Assembly: GCA_003577315.1 (NCBI GenBank)
Contig: QEVK01000009.1
Span: 124,001 to 188,000 of the forward strand
Direction: 5' to 3'
DNA: 64,000 nucleotides
From: Hyphomicrobiales bacterium
GTDB lineage: Bacteria > Pseudomonadota > Alphaproteobacteria > Rhizobiales > Rhizobiaceae
Shown: piece by piece, positions 25,169 through 32,920 of the stretch
Numbering within the stretch: the first letter of the stretch is position 1
Layout: the number at the start of each line of letters is the position of its first letter
Translations under genes and position numbers: made by a program
Notes under the pieces: model-generated
The model's database searches: none
The model's input: only the letters and a program-made list of their open reading frames with translations
Told to the model about the DNA's origin: nothing

Positions 25169-25486
25169 ATGGCTGACCTGATCGTCGTCTACTGGCGCGA
25201 CATCCCCGCGCAGGTGATCGTCAGGAAGGGCAGGCAGAGCGCCAAGCGCGAGCTGCCGCTGCGCTTCACCGAGGCGATCGACATGTGCGCCATGCGCACC
25301 GACGCCAGGGACACCGACTCCTACCTCGCCGACTGGCGCAAGGCCGATCCCGTGCCCGTCTCCGACGATCTGGAGGCCGAGGCCGACAGGGCTGCGGCCG
25401 CGCTCGACGCCGGATACGGCCGCGAGCGCCTGGTGGCCCTGGTCAAGGCCGGGGGCAAGGAGGCAGGCGGGAGACGCGATGGCTGA
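25169..25486 (+). CDS. Virulence-factor family (Virulence_fact) small protein of the methyl-transfer cluster
   Basis: 105 residues. The protein begins ADLIVVYWRDIPAQVIV and continues KGRQSAKRELPLRF, the pattern of the Pfam Virulence_fact family. No catalytic residues, signal peptide or membrane segment are visible. The family name comes from an early genetic screen and does not describe a known activity. Here it is coupled to two methylene-THF reductase genes, overlapping the next ATG by 8 nt. It therefore more likely serves folate or corrinoid methyl metabolism. GGAGACAAGGG precedes the ATG at 25169. Confidence 0.75.
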   Translation: MADLIVVYWRDIPAQVIVRKGRQSAKRELPLRFTEAIDMCAMRTDARDTDSYLADWRKADPVPVSDDLEAEADRAAAALDAGYGRERLVALVKAGGKEAGGRRDG

Positions 25487-26060
25487 CGCGAAGCCCACCG
25501 CCGCGCGGAAAGGGACGGCGACCGCCTACCGGCCGGCCGACGTGTCGCCGCAGCGGCGGGTGCAGCGGCGCCGGTCGCTGCGGGCATGGTCGGTGCGCCA
25601 CGCGCGCGGCCTCGAATGGCTCTACGGCCGCTTCGCCAGCGTCTTCCTGGCGCTGCATCCGCTGTGGAAGGCGGTCGGCTACGCCCGGGCGGAAAAGCCG
25701 GTCCGCGTCGTCGAGCGGCAGGTGAAGGGCCTCCTGTTCGACTGCCGCATGTGCGGCCAGTGCATCCTGTCCTCGACTGGCATGTCGTGCCCGATGAACT
25801 GCCCCAAGCAGTTGCGCAACGGGCCTTGCGGCGGCGTGCGCGCCAACGGCCATTGCGAGGTCGAGCCGGACATGCCCTGCGTCTGGGTCAAGGCGTGGGA
25901 GGGCGCGCAGCGCATGAAGGGCGGCGAGGCCATCCTTGCCGTGCAGAAGCCGGTGGACCAGTCGCTGCGCGAGACCTCGGCATGGCTGCGCGTCACCGCG
26001 CAGGCCGCTACGGAGCGCGAGAAGGCCCGCGCCGGAGAGCAGGCCGGAGAGCAGGCATGA
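25479..26060 (+). CDS. Methylenetetrahydrofolate reductase C-terminal-domain protein (MetV-like)
   Basis: 193 residues. A basic N-terminus (residues 10-45) precedes a cysteine-rich domain. Eight cysteines (C89, C92, C95, C104, C108, C117, C126, C134) are arranged as CRMCGQC, SCPMNCP, GPCGG and PC. This is the MTHFR_C domain, known as MetV in acetogens, where it forms a complex with MetF and binds zinc or an iron-sulfur cluster. Its gene overlaps the preceding small protein by 8 nt and the following metF by 4 nt (ATGA), so the three are made together. Confidence 0.85.
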   Translation: MADAKPTAARKGTATAYRPADVSPQRRVQRRRSLRAWSVRHARGLEWLYGRFASVFLALHPLWKAVGYARAEKPVRVVERQVKGLLFDCRMCGQCILSSTGMSCPMNCPKQLRNGPCGGVRANGHCEVEPDMPCVWVKAWEGAQRMKGGEAILAVQKPVDQSLRETSAWLRVTAQAATEREKARAGEQAGEQA

Positions 26061-27175
26061 TCCCGTCCCATCCACATCAGGGGCGCCCGCCGCATCCCGA
26101 CGAGAACCCGGCCGGGCCGCACCTGCCGCTCGATCCCCTGCCCGGCCATTCCTCGCGCGGGCGGCTGGAGCGGGTGCTGCGGCGCGGCGAGTTCGCCGTC
26201 ACCGCCGAGCTGAACCCGCCCGACAGCGCCGACCCCGAGGACGTCTACGAGCGGGCGAGGATCTTCGACGGCTGGGTCGACGGCATCAACGCCGTCGACG
26301 CCTCGGGCGCCAACTGCCACATGTCGTCGGTGGGCATCTGCGCGCTGCTGACGCGCATGGGCTACGCGCCGATCATGCAGATCTCCTGCCGCGACAGGAA
26401 CCGCATCGCCATCCAGGGCGACGTGCTCGGCGCGGCGGCCATGGGGGTGATGAACATCTTGTGCCTGACCGGCGACGGCGTGCAGGCCGGCGACCAGCCC
26501 GGCGCCAAGCCGGTGTTCGACCTCGACTGCATGTCGCTGCTTCAGACCGTGCGCACCATGCGCGACGAGGCGAGGTTCCTGTCGGGCCGCAATCTGACGA
26601 CGCCGCCCGCCGTCTTCCTCGGCGCGGCGATCAACCCGTTCGCGCCGCCCTACGACTTCCGGCCGCTCAGGCTCGCCAAGAAGATCGCCGCCGGCGCGCA
26701 GTTCGTGCAGAGCCAGTATTGCTTCGACGTCGCCATGTTCCGCGACTACATGGCCCGCGTGCGCGACCTCGGCCTGCACGAAAGCTGCTTCATCCTGTGC
26801 GGCGTCGGCCCGCTCGCCTCGGCGAGGACCGCGCGCTGGATGCGCTCCAACGTGCCGGGGGTGCATATTCCCGACGCGGTGGTCGCGCGGCTGGAGGGCG
26901 CCGCCGACCAGAAGCAGGAAGGCAAGCGGCTCTGCATCGACATCATCGACGAGGTCAAGGAGATCGAGGGCGTGGCCGGCATCCATGTCATGGCCTACCG
27001 GCAGGAGGAGTATGTCGCCGAGATCGTCCACGAATCGGGCGTGCTCAAGGGCCGCAGGCCGTGGCGGCGCGAGCCGCGGCCGGACGACGCGCTGGTGGCC
27101 GAGCGGCTGGACCACATCCTGCACGACGCGCCGGTGGAAAGCCCGCAGGAGATCGTGCGCGACGTGACGCAGTGA
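26057..27175 (+). CDS. metF: Methylenetetrahydrofolate reductase
   Basis: 372 residues, an FAD-dependent TIM barrel. The N-terminal 45 residues are a Pro/His-rich extension not seen in standard MetF. Family blocks include FAVTAELNPPDSADPE with the catalytic glutamate, NILCLTGDG, GAAINPF and GAQFVQSQYCFD. The enzyme interconverts methylene-THF and methyl-THF. Next to a MetV-like subunit and a methyl-THF:corrinoid methyltransferase it may run in the oxidative direction, feeding methyl groups from the demethylated substrate into the C1 pool. That direction is inferred. The gene does not carry a GTG/TTG start issue: its ATG overlaps the previous stop. Confidence 0.88.
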   Translation: MIPSHPHQGRPPHPDENPAGPHLPLDPLPGHSSRGRLERVLRRGEFAVTAELNPPDSADPEDVYERARIFDGWVDGINAVDASGANCHMSSVGICALLTRMGYAPIMQISCRDRNRIAIQGDVLGAAAMGVMNILCLTGDGVQAGDQPGAKPVFDLDCMSLLQTVRTMRDEARFLSGRNLTTPPAVFLGAAINPFAPPYDFRPLRLAKKIAAGAQFVQSQYCFDVAMFRDYMARVRDLGLHESCFILCGVGPLASARTARWMRSNVPGVHIPDAVVARLEGAADQKQEGKRLCIDIIDEVKEIEGVAGIHVMAYRQEEYVAEIVHESGVLKGRRPWRREPRPDDALVAERLDHILHDAPVESPQEIVRDVTQ

Positions 27176-27202
27176 AGCCGGGGCGACGCGGCAGGCAGCC
27201 GC

Positions 27203-27229
27203 TTGAACGAGATGAAATAACGATATAAA
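27203..27229 (+). promoter_or_regulatory. Candidate sigma-70 promoter of the methyl-THF methyltransferase gene
   Basis: TTGAAC at 27203-27208 and TATAAA at 27224-27229 are 15 nt apart. The -10 lies inside the left arm of the palindromic operator, so a bound repressor would block polymerase. Spacing is slightly short, hence moderate confidence. Confidence 0.45.
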
Positions 27230-27243
27230 GAACTCTTTATATC
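27222..27243. promoter_or_regulatory. Palindromic operator, copy 2 (perfect 10-2-10)
   Basis: Arms GATATAAAGA (27222-27231) and TCTTTATATC (27234-27243) are perfectly complementary around AC. The site ends 15 nt before the start codon. The same motif, 8/10 symmetric, precedes bmt at 15699-15720. Its form recalls operators of ArsR-family regulators that sense S-adenosylmethionine or S-adenosylhomocysteine (SamR/SahR), but that link is from memory and untested. No ArsR gene is in the window. Confidence 0.75.
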
Positions 27244-27258
27244 ATTGAGGAGAGTTGC

Positions 27259-28215
27259 ATGACCCGCACCATCGTCGCCTCCGCGACCCGGGAAATCGTC
27301 ATCGGTTTCGACCAGCCCTTCTGCGTCATCGGCGAGCGCATCAACCCGACCGGGCGCAAGAAGCTCGCCGCCGAGATGATCGAGGGCAATTTCGAGACGG
27401 TGAGGAAGGACGCGCTGGAGCAGGCGGCGGCGGGCGCGACCATGCTCGACGTCAATGCCGGCGTCACGGCGGTGGACCCCAACGCCACCGAGCCCGGCCT
27501 GCTGGTGCAGACGCTTCAGATCGTGCAGGAGCTGGTCGACCTCCCGCTTTCCATCGACTCCTCCGTCACGGCGGCCATCGAGGCCGGGCTGAAGGTGGCG
27601 AAGGGCCGGCCGCTGGTCAATTCCGTCACCGGCGAGGAGGAGAAGCTCGAAGCCATCCTGCCGCTCGTTAAAAAGTACGATGTGCCGGTGGTGGCCATCT
27701 CCAACGACGAGACCGGCATCTCGATGGACCCCGACGTGCGCTTCGCGGTGGCGAGGAAGATCGTCGAGCGGGCGCAGGACTACGGCATCAAGCCGCAGGA
27801 CGTGGTGGTCGACCCGCTGGTGATGCCGATCGGCGCGCTGGGCGACGCGGGCCTTCAGGTGTTCGCGCTGGTGCGCCGCCTGCGCGAGGAACTGAAGGTC
27901 AACACCACCTGCGGCCTGTCCAACATCTCCTTCGGCCTGCCGCACCGCCACGGCATCAATGCCGGCTTCATCCCGATGGTGATCGGCGCCGGCATGACGA
28001 GCGCGATCATGAATCCCTGCCGCCCGCAGGAGATGGAGGCCGTGCGCGCCGCCAACGTGCTGGCCGGCACCGACCGCGACTGCGCCGCCTGGATCAGGAC
28101 GTACAAGGACTTCAAGCCCGGCGAACATGCCGCGCCGGCCGTGGTCGCGGCGGATGCGGGCGGCGGCGGCAGGCGGCGCGGCGGCCGCGAGGCGCGCCGG
28201 GCGGCGCTGGGCTAG
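27259..28215 (+). CDS. Methyl-THF:corrinoid methyltransferase (pterin-binding domain)
   Basis: 318 residues. The pterin-binding TIM barrel runs from FCVIGERINPTGRKKL through MLDVNAG, SIDSS, LVNSVTGEE and CGLSNISFGLP, the same blocks as acetogenic AcsE/MtvA-type proteins and the middle domain of MetH. It should move the methyl group between the corrinoid protein and tetrahydrofolate. The C-terminal 35 residues are a low-complexity Ala/Gly/Arg tail absent from the family. GAGGAGAG precedes the ATG. It has its own operator and promoter, and the reactivase gene follows 65 nt later. Confidence 0.9.
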   Translation: MTRTIVASATREIVIGFDQPFCVIGERINPTGRKKLAAEMIEGNFETVRKDALEQAAAGATMLDVNAGVTAVDPNATEPGLLVQTLQIVQELVDLPLSIDSSVTAAIEAGLKVAKGRPLVNSVTGEEEKLEAILPLVKKYDVPVVAISNDETGISMDPDVRFAVARKIVERAQDYGIKPQDVVVDPLVMPIGALGDAGLQVFALVRRLREELKVNTTCGLSNISFGLPHRHGINAGFIPMVIGAGMTSAIMNPCRPQEMEAVRAANVLAGTDRDCAAWIRTYKDFKPGEHAAPAVVAADAGGGGRRRGGREARRAALG

Positions 28216-28280
28216 CGGCGGAAAGAAGGCGGGCGCGGCGACGGCGATCCCGTCTCGCGCTTGCGGAGAGAAAAAGACCC

Positions 28281-30353
28281 ATGAAGCCCCCCTCACCCGA
28301 CCCGAAGGACCCGCTGGTCCTGTTCATGCCGTCCGGCAAGCGCGGGCGCTTTCCGGTCGGCACGAACGTGCTCGAGGCCGCGCGCCAGCTCGGCGTCTAT
28401 GTCGAGAGCGTGTGCGGCGGGCGCGCCACCTGCGGCCGCTGCCAGGTCGAGGTGCAGGAAGGCAGCTTCGCCAAGCACGGCATCGTCTCCTCCTGCGACC
28501 ACATCTCGGCCAAGGGGCCGAAGGAGGAGCGCTACGGCCAGGTGCGCGGCCTGCCCGAGGGCCGCCGCCTCTCCTGCTCGGCGACCGTGCAGGGCGACCT
28601 CGTCGTCGACGTGCCGCAGGACACCGTCATCAACGCGCAGGTGGTGCGCAAGGCGGCATCCGACCGCGTCATCGAGCGCAACCCGGCGGTGAGGCTGTGC
28701 TATGTCGAGGTCGACGAGCCCGACATGCACAAGCCGCTCGGCGATCTCGACCGGCTGAAGGCGGTGCTGGCGAGCGACTGGGGCGTGAAGGACGCGCTCG
28801 TGCCGCAGCGCCTGCTGCCGCAGGTGCAGAAGATCCTCCGCAAGGAGAGCTGGGGCGTCACCGTCGCCGTCCACCGCGACGAGGACGACGCGCGCCCCGA
28901 GATCCTCGCCATCTGGCCCGGCCTGCACAACGAGGCCTACGGGCTTGCCTGCGACATCGGCTCGACCACCATCGCGCTTCATCTGGTCTCGCTGCTGTCG
29001 GGCCGGGTCGTGGCGTCGGCCGGCACGTCGAACCCGCAGATCCGCTTCGGCGAGGATCTGATGAGCCGCGTCTCCTACGTGATGATGAACCCGGACGGGC
29101 GCGAGGCGATGACGGCGGCGGTGCGCGAGGCCGTCAACGGGTTGATCGACAAGGCCTGCGCCGAGGGCGGCGTGTCGCAGACCGACATTCTCGACGCCGT
29201 CTTCGTCGCCAACCCGATCATGCACCACCTCTTCCTCGGCATCGACCCGACCGAGCTCGGCCAGGCGCCGTTCGCGCTCGCGGTCTCCGGCGCGGTCCAC
29301 GCCACGGCGGCGGAGCTGGGCCTCAAGGCCAACGAGGGCGCGCGCGTCTATCTCCTGCCCTGCATCGCCGGCCATGTCGGCGCCGACGCCGCCGCCGCCA
29401 CGCTGTCGGAAGGCCCGCACCGGCAGGAGCGCATGATGCTGCTGGTCGACGTCGGCACCAATGCCGAGATCGTGCTCGGCAACCGCGAGCGCGTCGTCGC
29501 CGCCTCCTCGCCGACGGGGCCCGCCTTCGAGGGCGCGGAGATTTCGTCGGGCCAGCGCGCCGCCCCCGGCGCCATCGAGCGCGTCAGGATCGACGCGCAA
29601 ACGCTGGAGCCGCGCTTCCGCATCATCGGCTCGGAGAAATGGTCGGATGAGGACGGCTTCGCGCAGGACGCGGCGCGCCTCGGCGTCACCGGCATCTGCG
29701 GCTCGGCGATCATCGAGGTGGTGGCCGAGATGTTCCTTGCCGGCATCATCTCCGAGGACGGCGTGGTCGACGGCGCGCTGGCGCAAAGAAGCGCCCGCAT
29801 CGTCGCCAACGGCCGCACCTTCTCCTACCTGCTGCACGACGGCAGCCCGCGCATCGCCGTGACGCAGAACGACGTGCGCGCCATCCAGCTCGCCAAGGCC
29901 GCGCTCTATGCCGGCATAAGGCTGCTGATGGAAAAGCAGGGCGTGGCGCAGGTCGACACCATCCGCTTCGCCGGCGCCTTCGGCTCGTTCATCGACCCGA
30001 AATACGCCATGGTGCTGGGCCTGATCCCCGACTGCGACCTCGCCGAGGTCAAGGCCGTGGGCAACGCCGCCGGCACCGGCGCGACGATGGCGCTGCTCAA
30101 CCGCGACCACCGCCGCGAGATCGAGGCGACGGTCAAGCGCATCGAGAAGATCGAGACCGCGCTGGAGCCGCATTTCCAGCAGCTTTTCGTCGACGCCATG
30201 GCGCTGCCGAACAAGGTCGACCCGTTCCCGAAGCTGGCCGGCGCGGTGAGGCTGCCGCCGCGCAAGGCGACGGCGGATGCGGCGGGCCCGGGCGAGGCAG
30301 GCCCCCGCCGCCGCTCGCGCGAGGAGCGCATGGCCCGGCGCGCACGGGGATAG
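28281..30353 (+). CDS. RamA-like corrinoid reactivase: 2Fe-2S plus ASKHA domain protein
   Basis: 690 residues. An N-terminal ferredoxin domain carries a 2Fe-2S ligand set C45-x5-C51-x2-C54 plus C99 (VCGGRATCGRCQV and LSCSATVQG). A linker domain follows, then the DUF4445/ASKHA ATPase-like region with ACDIGSTTIALHLVSLLSG and LLVDVGTNAEIVLGN. This is the layout of corrinoid activation proteins that use reducing equivalents and ATP to return inactive Co(II) corrinoid to Co(I). A basic C-terminal tail ends it. In an aerobe, oxidation of Co(I) would be frequent, so such a protein would be needed. It ends the methyl-transfer cluster. The name RamA is not assigned because RamA itself has a 4Fe-4S architecture. 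Confidence 0.88.
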   Translation: MKPPSPDPKDPLVLFMPSGKRGRFPVGTNVLEAARQLGVYVESVCGGRATCGRCQVEVQEGSFAKHGIVSSCDHISAKGPKEERYGQVRGLPEGRRLSCSATVQGDLVVDVPQDTVINAQVVRKAASDRVIERNPAVRLCYVEVDEPDMHKPLGDLDRLKAVLASDWGVKDALVPQRLLPQVQKILRKESWGVTVAVHRDEDDARPEILAIWPGLHNEAYGLACDIGSTTIALHLVSLLSGRVVASAGTSNPQIRFGEDLMSRVSYVMMNPDGREAMTAAVREAVNGLIDKACAEGGVSQTDILDAVFVANPIMHHLFLGIDPTELGQAPFALAVSGAVHATAAELGLKANEGARVYLLPCIAGHVGADAAAATLSEGPHRQERMMLLVDVGTNAEIVLGNRERVVAASSPTGPAFEGAEISSGQRAAPGAIERVRIDAQTLEPRFRIIGSEKWSDEDGFAQDAARLGVTGICGSAIIEVVAEMFLAGIISEDGVVDGALAQRSARIVANGRTFSYLLHDGSPRIAVTQNDVRAIQLAKAALYAGIRLLMEKQGVAQVDTIRFAGAFGSFIDPKYAMVLGLIPDCDLAEVKAVGNAAGTGATMALLNRDHRREIEATVKRIEKIETALEPHFQQLFVDAMALPNKVDPFPKLAGAVRLPPRKATADAAGPGEAGPRRRSREERMARRARG

Positions 30354-30676
30354 TCCGGCTGTCCCACCGCGACCGCCACACGCCCGGGCGACCTTGTGCC
30401 GCCGGCCGGATACGGATGCCGGTCGAGGCGGAAGCCGGCCTTGACGCCGATCCGAAGGCCGAAGCGTCGCCGCTCGTCAAGCCGCCGGGATTCCTTGAGG
30501 ATTTTGCGCCGCGGCTGCGATTCCGTTCCACAGCCGGCCGGGCGGCATCCCCCGTTCCCGAACCGCGCCGAACGGGTAAGATTTCCCCGAGCGGCAAAGC
30601 GGCCGGCGATTCGCCCTCGGGCGGACGGACGGGCGGTCGGCCTCGCGGCGCACGCCGGCGGCAATGGGGGAGCGAA
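30354..30676. other. Intergenic stretch without a supported gene
   Basis: An open frame upstream of the esterase (from 30416) runs in frame into it, but its translation is Pro/Arg/Gly-rich without family features, and it lacks a ribosome-binding site. I see no terminator with a T-run after the reactivase gene and no clear promoter. The region presumably holds the esterase promoter. Confidence 0.45.
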
Positions 30677-31558
30677 ATGCCGAGCCTGAAATATCACCTC
30701 GTCGCCTTCGTGCTGCGGCATACGCGCAAGAAGGCGTTCGCCAGCCCCGAAGGGTTGCACGCCCGCATCGCCAGCGTGCGCAAGCGGGAGGACCACCGCC
30801 CGCCGGCGAAGGTCGCAGCAAAGCTCGACATCGCGGAGCGCAAGGTGGCCGGCTTTCCCGTCTACGAGGCGAAGCCGAAAGGAAAGCGGACGGCGCGGCG
30901 CATCCTCTACATCCATGGCGGGGCGTTCTGCTTCGAGATGACGCCGCACCACTGGGCGCTGATCGCCGAGATGGCGGAAAGGCTGTCGGCGCACGTCACC
31001 GTGCCGATCTATCCGCTTGCGCCGGAGCACACGCTGCCGACGGTCGAGGCGATGATGCACGAGGTATATCGCGGGGTTCTGGGCGAAGGCGGCGAGGTCG
31101 CGATCATGGGCGACTCGGCCGGCGGCACGCTGGCGCTGGCGCTGACCATGGCGGCGGCGCGGGAGGGCTGGCCGCTCGCCTCGCGCCTTGTCCTCATCTC
31201 GCCCGGCATCGACATGACGCTCGCCAACCCGCAGGTGAGGGAGCGCGCCAGGCTCGACCCGTGGCTCGACATTCCCGGCGGCGTCGAGGCGATGCGGCTC
31301 TATGCCGGCGACGTCGCGCTGGACGACTGGCGCATCAGCCCGCTCTACGGCGACCTTTCGGTGCTGCCGCCGACGCTGGTGTTTTCCGGCACCCACGACA
31401 TCCTCTATCCCGACACGGCGTTGTTCGCCGAAAGGGCGCGGGCCGCCGGCCGCGCCGTGGAGCTGGTCGACGGCGCGCGCATGTTCCACGTCTGGCCGCT
31501 GATCGACATGCCGGAGGCGAAGCCGGCGCGCGAGCGGATGGTGGCGTTCCTGTCGTGA
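30677..31558 (+). CDS. Alpha/beta hydrolase, hormone-sensitive-lipase family esterase
   Basis: 293 residues. The oxyanion-hole motif HGGAF is at residues 80-84 (LYIHGGAFCFE), the nucleophile is S147 in GDSAGG, and the triad is completed by D241 (SGTHDIL) and H271 (ARMFHVWPL). This is the HSL/GDSAG group of carboxylesterases. No signal peptide, so the enzyme is cytoplasmic. ATG 30677 follows GGGGGAG. It lies after the methyl-transfer cluster and is convergent with the LysR gene. A role in freeing an esterified betaine such as an acylated carnitine or choline is possible but unsupported. Confidence 0.88.
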   Translation: MPSLKYHLVAFVLRHTRKKAFASPEGLHARIASVRKREDHRPPAKVAAKLDIAERKVAGFPVYEAKPKGKRTARRILYIHGGAFCFEMTPHHWALIAEMAERLSAHVTVPIYPLAPEHTLPTVEAMMHEVYRGVLGEGGEVAIMGDSAGGTLALALTMAAAREGWPLASRLVLISPGIDMTLANPQVRERARLDPWLDIPGGVEAMRLYAGDVALDDWRISPLYGDLSVLPPTLVFSGTHDILYPDTALFAERARAAGRAVELVDGARMFHVWPLIDMPEAKPARERMVAFLS

Positions 31559-31573
31559 GGGCGGAAGGGGCGC

Positions 31574-32470
31574 TCAGAAGCCGCCCGTCTCGCGGAACGC
31601 CTCGAAGGTTGCGCGGATGTGGTCGGCCGCCGCCAGCACCGGCGCCGAGGCGTCCGGCGCCACGATCATCGCCAGATTGTAGTTGGACAGCGTCGGCAGC
31701 CCCTCCTGCGGCCCGAGCGCGACGATGTCGTCGCCGATGAACGACTTCGGCAGCGGCGCGACCGCGAGGTCGGCGAGGATCGCCGCGCGCTGGCCGGCGG
31801 TATGGGCGCTCATATAGGCGACGCGGTAGTCGCGCCCCTCGCGGCCCAGCGCCTCCAGCGCGTCGGCCCGCCACACGCAGCCCTCCTCCCACAGCGAGAC
31901 CGGAAGCGGCTCGCGCAGATAGGCGCAGCCGCCCTTGGCGCCCGCCCACACCACCGGCTCGGTGAGCAGGATCTCCGCGTCGGCCGGCACGTTGCGGCAC
32001 ACGGTGAAGAGCGTGAGGTCGAGCTGCCGCTCCGCCAGCCGGCGGCGCAGGTTCACGCTCATGTCGATGGTCACGTCGACGGCGATCGACGGGTGCGTCT
32101 GCGCGAAGCGCTTGAGCACGTTGGGCAGCACGCGCTCGCCATAGTCGTCGGGAGAGCCCAGCCGCACCACGCCGGCGATGTCGGGCACGATGAACTTCGA
32201 CACCGCCTCGCGGTTGAGCGCCAGCATGCGCCGGGCATAGCCCATCAGCATCTCGCCGTCCTGCGTCAGCGACACCGAGCGCGCGTCGCGCGAGAAGACG
32301 GAAGCGCCGAGCGTCTCCTCAAGCTTCTTGATCTGCATCGACACCGCCGACGGCGTGCGGAACACCGCGCTTGCCGCCATGGTGAAGCTGCCGGTCTCGG
32401 CGATGGCCACGAAGGTGCGCAGCACGTCGAGGTCGAGCAGCGGCAGCGGATGGTTGAGCGGCGCGTTCAT
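31574..32470 (-). CDS. LysR-family transcriptional regulator
   Basis: 298 residues. The N-terminal winged HTH reads LDVLRTFVAIAETGSFTMAA and SAVSMQIKKLEETLG. The C-terminal substrate-binding domain (residues about 95-295) has the usual two-lobed pattern. It is divergent from the DUF1127 gene, and the 144-bp gap between them is AT-rich, as expected for a shared control region. The regulator of the YofA/AbgR-like group is close in type, but the effector is unknown. ATG 32470 follows GGAGGCGATC. Confidence 0.92.
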   Translation of the reverse strand: MNAPLNHPLPLLDLDVLRTFVAIAETGSFTMAASAVFRTPSAVSMQIKKLEETLGASVFSRDARSVSLTQDGEMLMGYARRMLALNREAVSKFIVPDIAGVVRLGSPDDYGERVLPNVLKRFAQTHPSIAVDVTIDMSVNLRRRLAERQLDLTLFTVCRNVPADAEILLTEPVVWAGAKGGCAYLREPLPVSLWEEGCVWRADALEALGREGRDYRVAYMSAHTAGQRAAILADLAVAPLPKSFIGDDIVALGPQEGLPTLSNYNLAMIVAPDASAPVLAAADHIRATFEAFRETGGF

Positions 32471-32614
32471 GATCGCCTCCAATCAAGTTTTCTGAATTAG
32501 TTCATCATTTCATTTCGTTTGATTGAACACGTGACCGTGTCATAGTCAAGCCAGAAAACGGCGGCGGCCTCGCCGCCACTGCCGAAGACAGCTCCCGAAG
32601 ACAAGGAGACAGCC

Positions 32615-32785
32615 ATGTCGATCCTGAACACGATCAGCCGCCTTGCCTCCGACTATCGCGCGCGCCGTCGTCGCCTCGCCACCTATCTCGAGATCTCGAA
32701 CCTGCCGCGCGCCATACAGAAGGACATCGGCTGGCCCGACCCGCAGACCGAGCGGCGCGAGCCGCTGCGTCCGCGCCGCCGCTGA
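32615..32785 (+). CDS. DUF1127 small protein (first copy)
   Basis: 56 residues, beginning MSILNTISRLASDYRARRRR, with the DUF1127 core TYLEISNLPRAIQKDIGW. Residues 1-20 form a basic amphipathic helix; the core resembles the LNDIGL segment of the family. Small DUF1127 proteins are abundant in Rhizobiales; some act in phosphate and carbon metabolism or RNA binding. A proper AAGGAG site precedes the ATG. The divergent LysR gene is the obvious candidate regulator. Confidence 0.85.
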   Translation: MSILNTISRLASDYRARRRRLATYLEISNLPRAIQKDIGWPDPQTERREPLRPRRR

Positions 32786-32920
32786 AAGGCGGCGGCGCCG
32801 GCCGCGGCATGTCGATTTCCTCCCGGCCATCCCGTTGACAAGGAAGCGATTTCCTGATGACGCTTTGCTGATCGCGACATCGGATGTCAGCGGGTCGCTT
32901 ATCTCTGGGAGGAGGCAGGA

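Noticed and set aside
30416..30676. N-terminal extension of the esterase
   Set aside because: Open in frame, but Pro/Arg/Gly-rich, without a ribosome-binding site. ATG 30677 has a good site and gives the normal family length.
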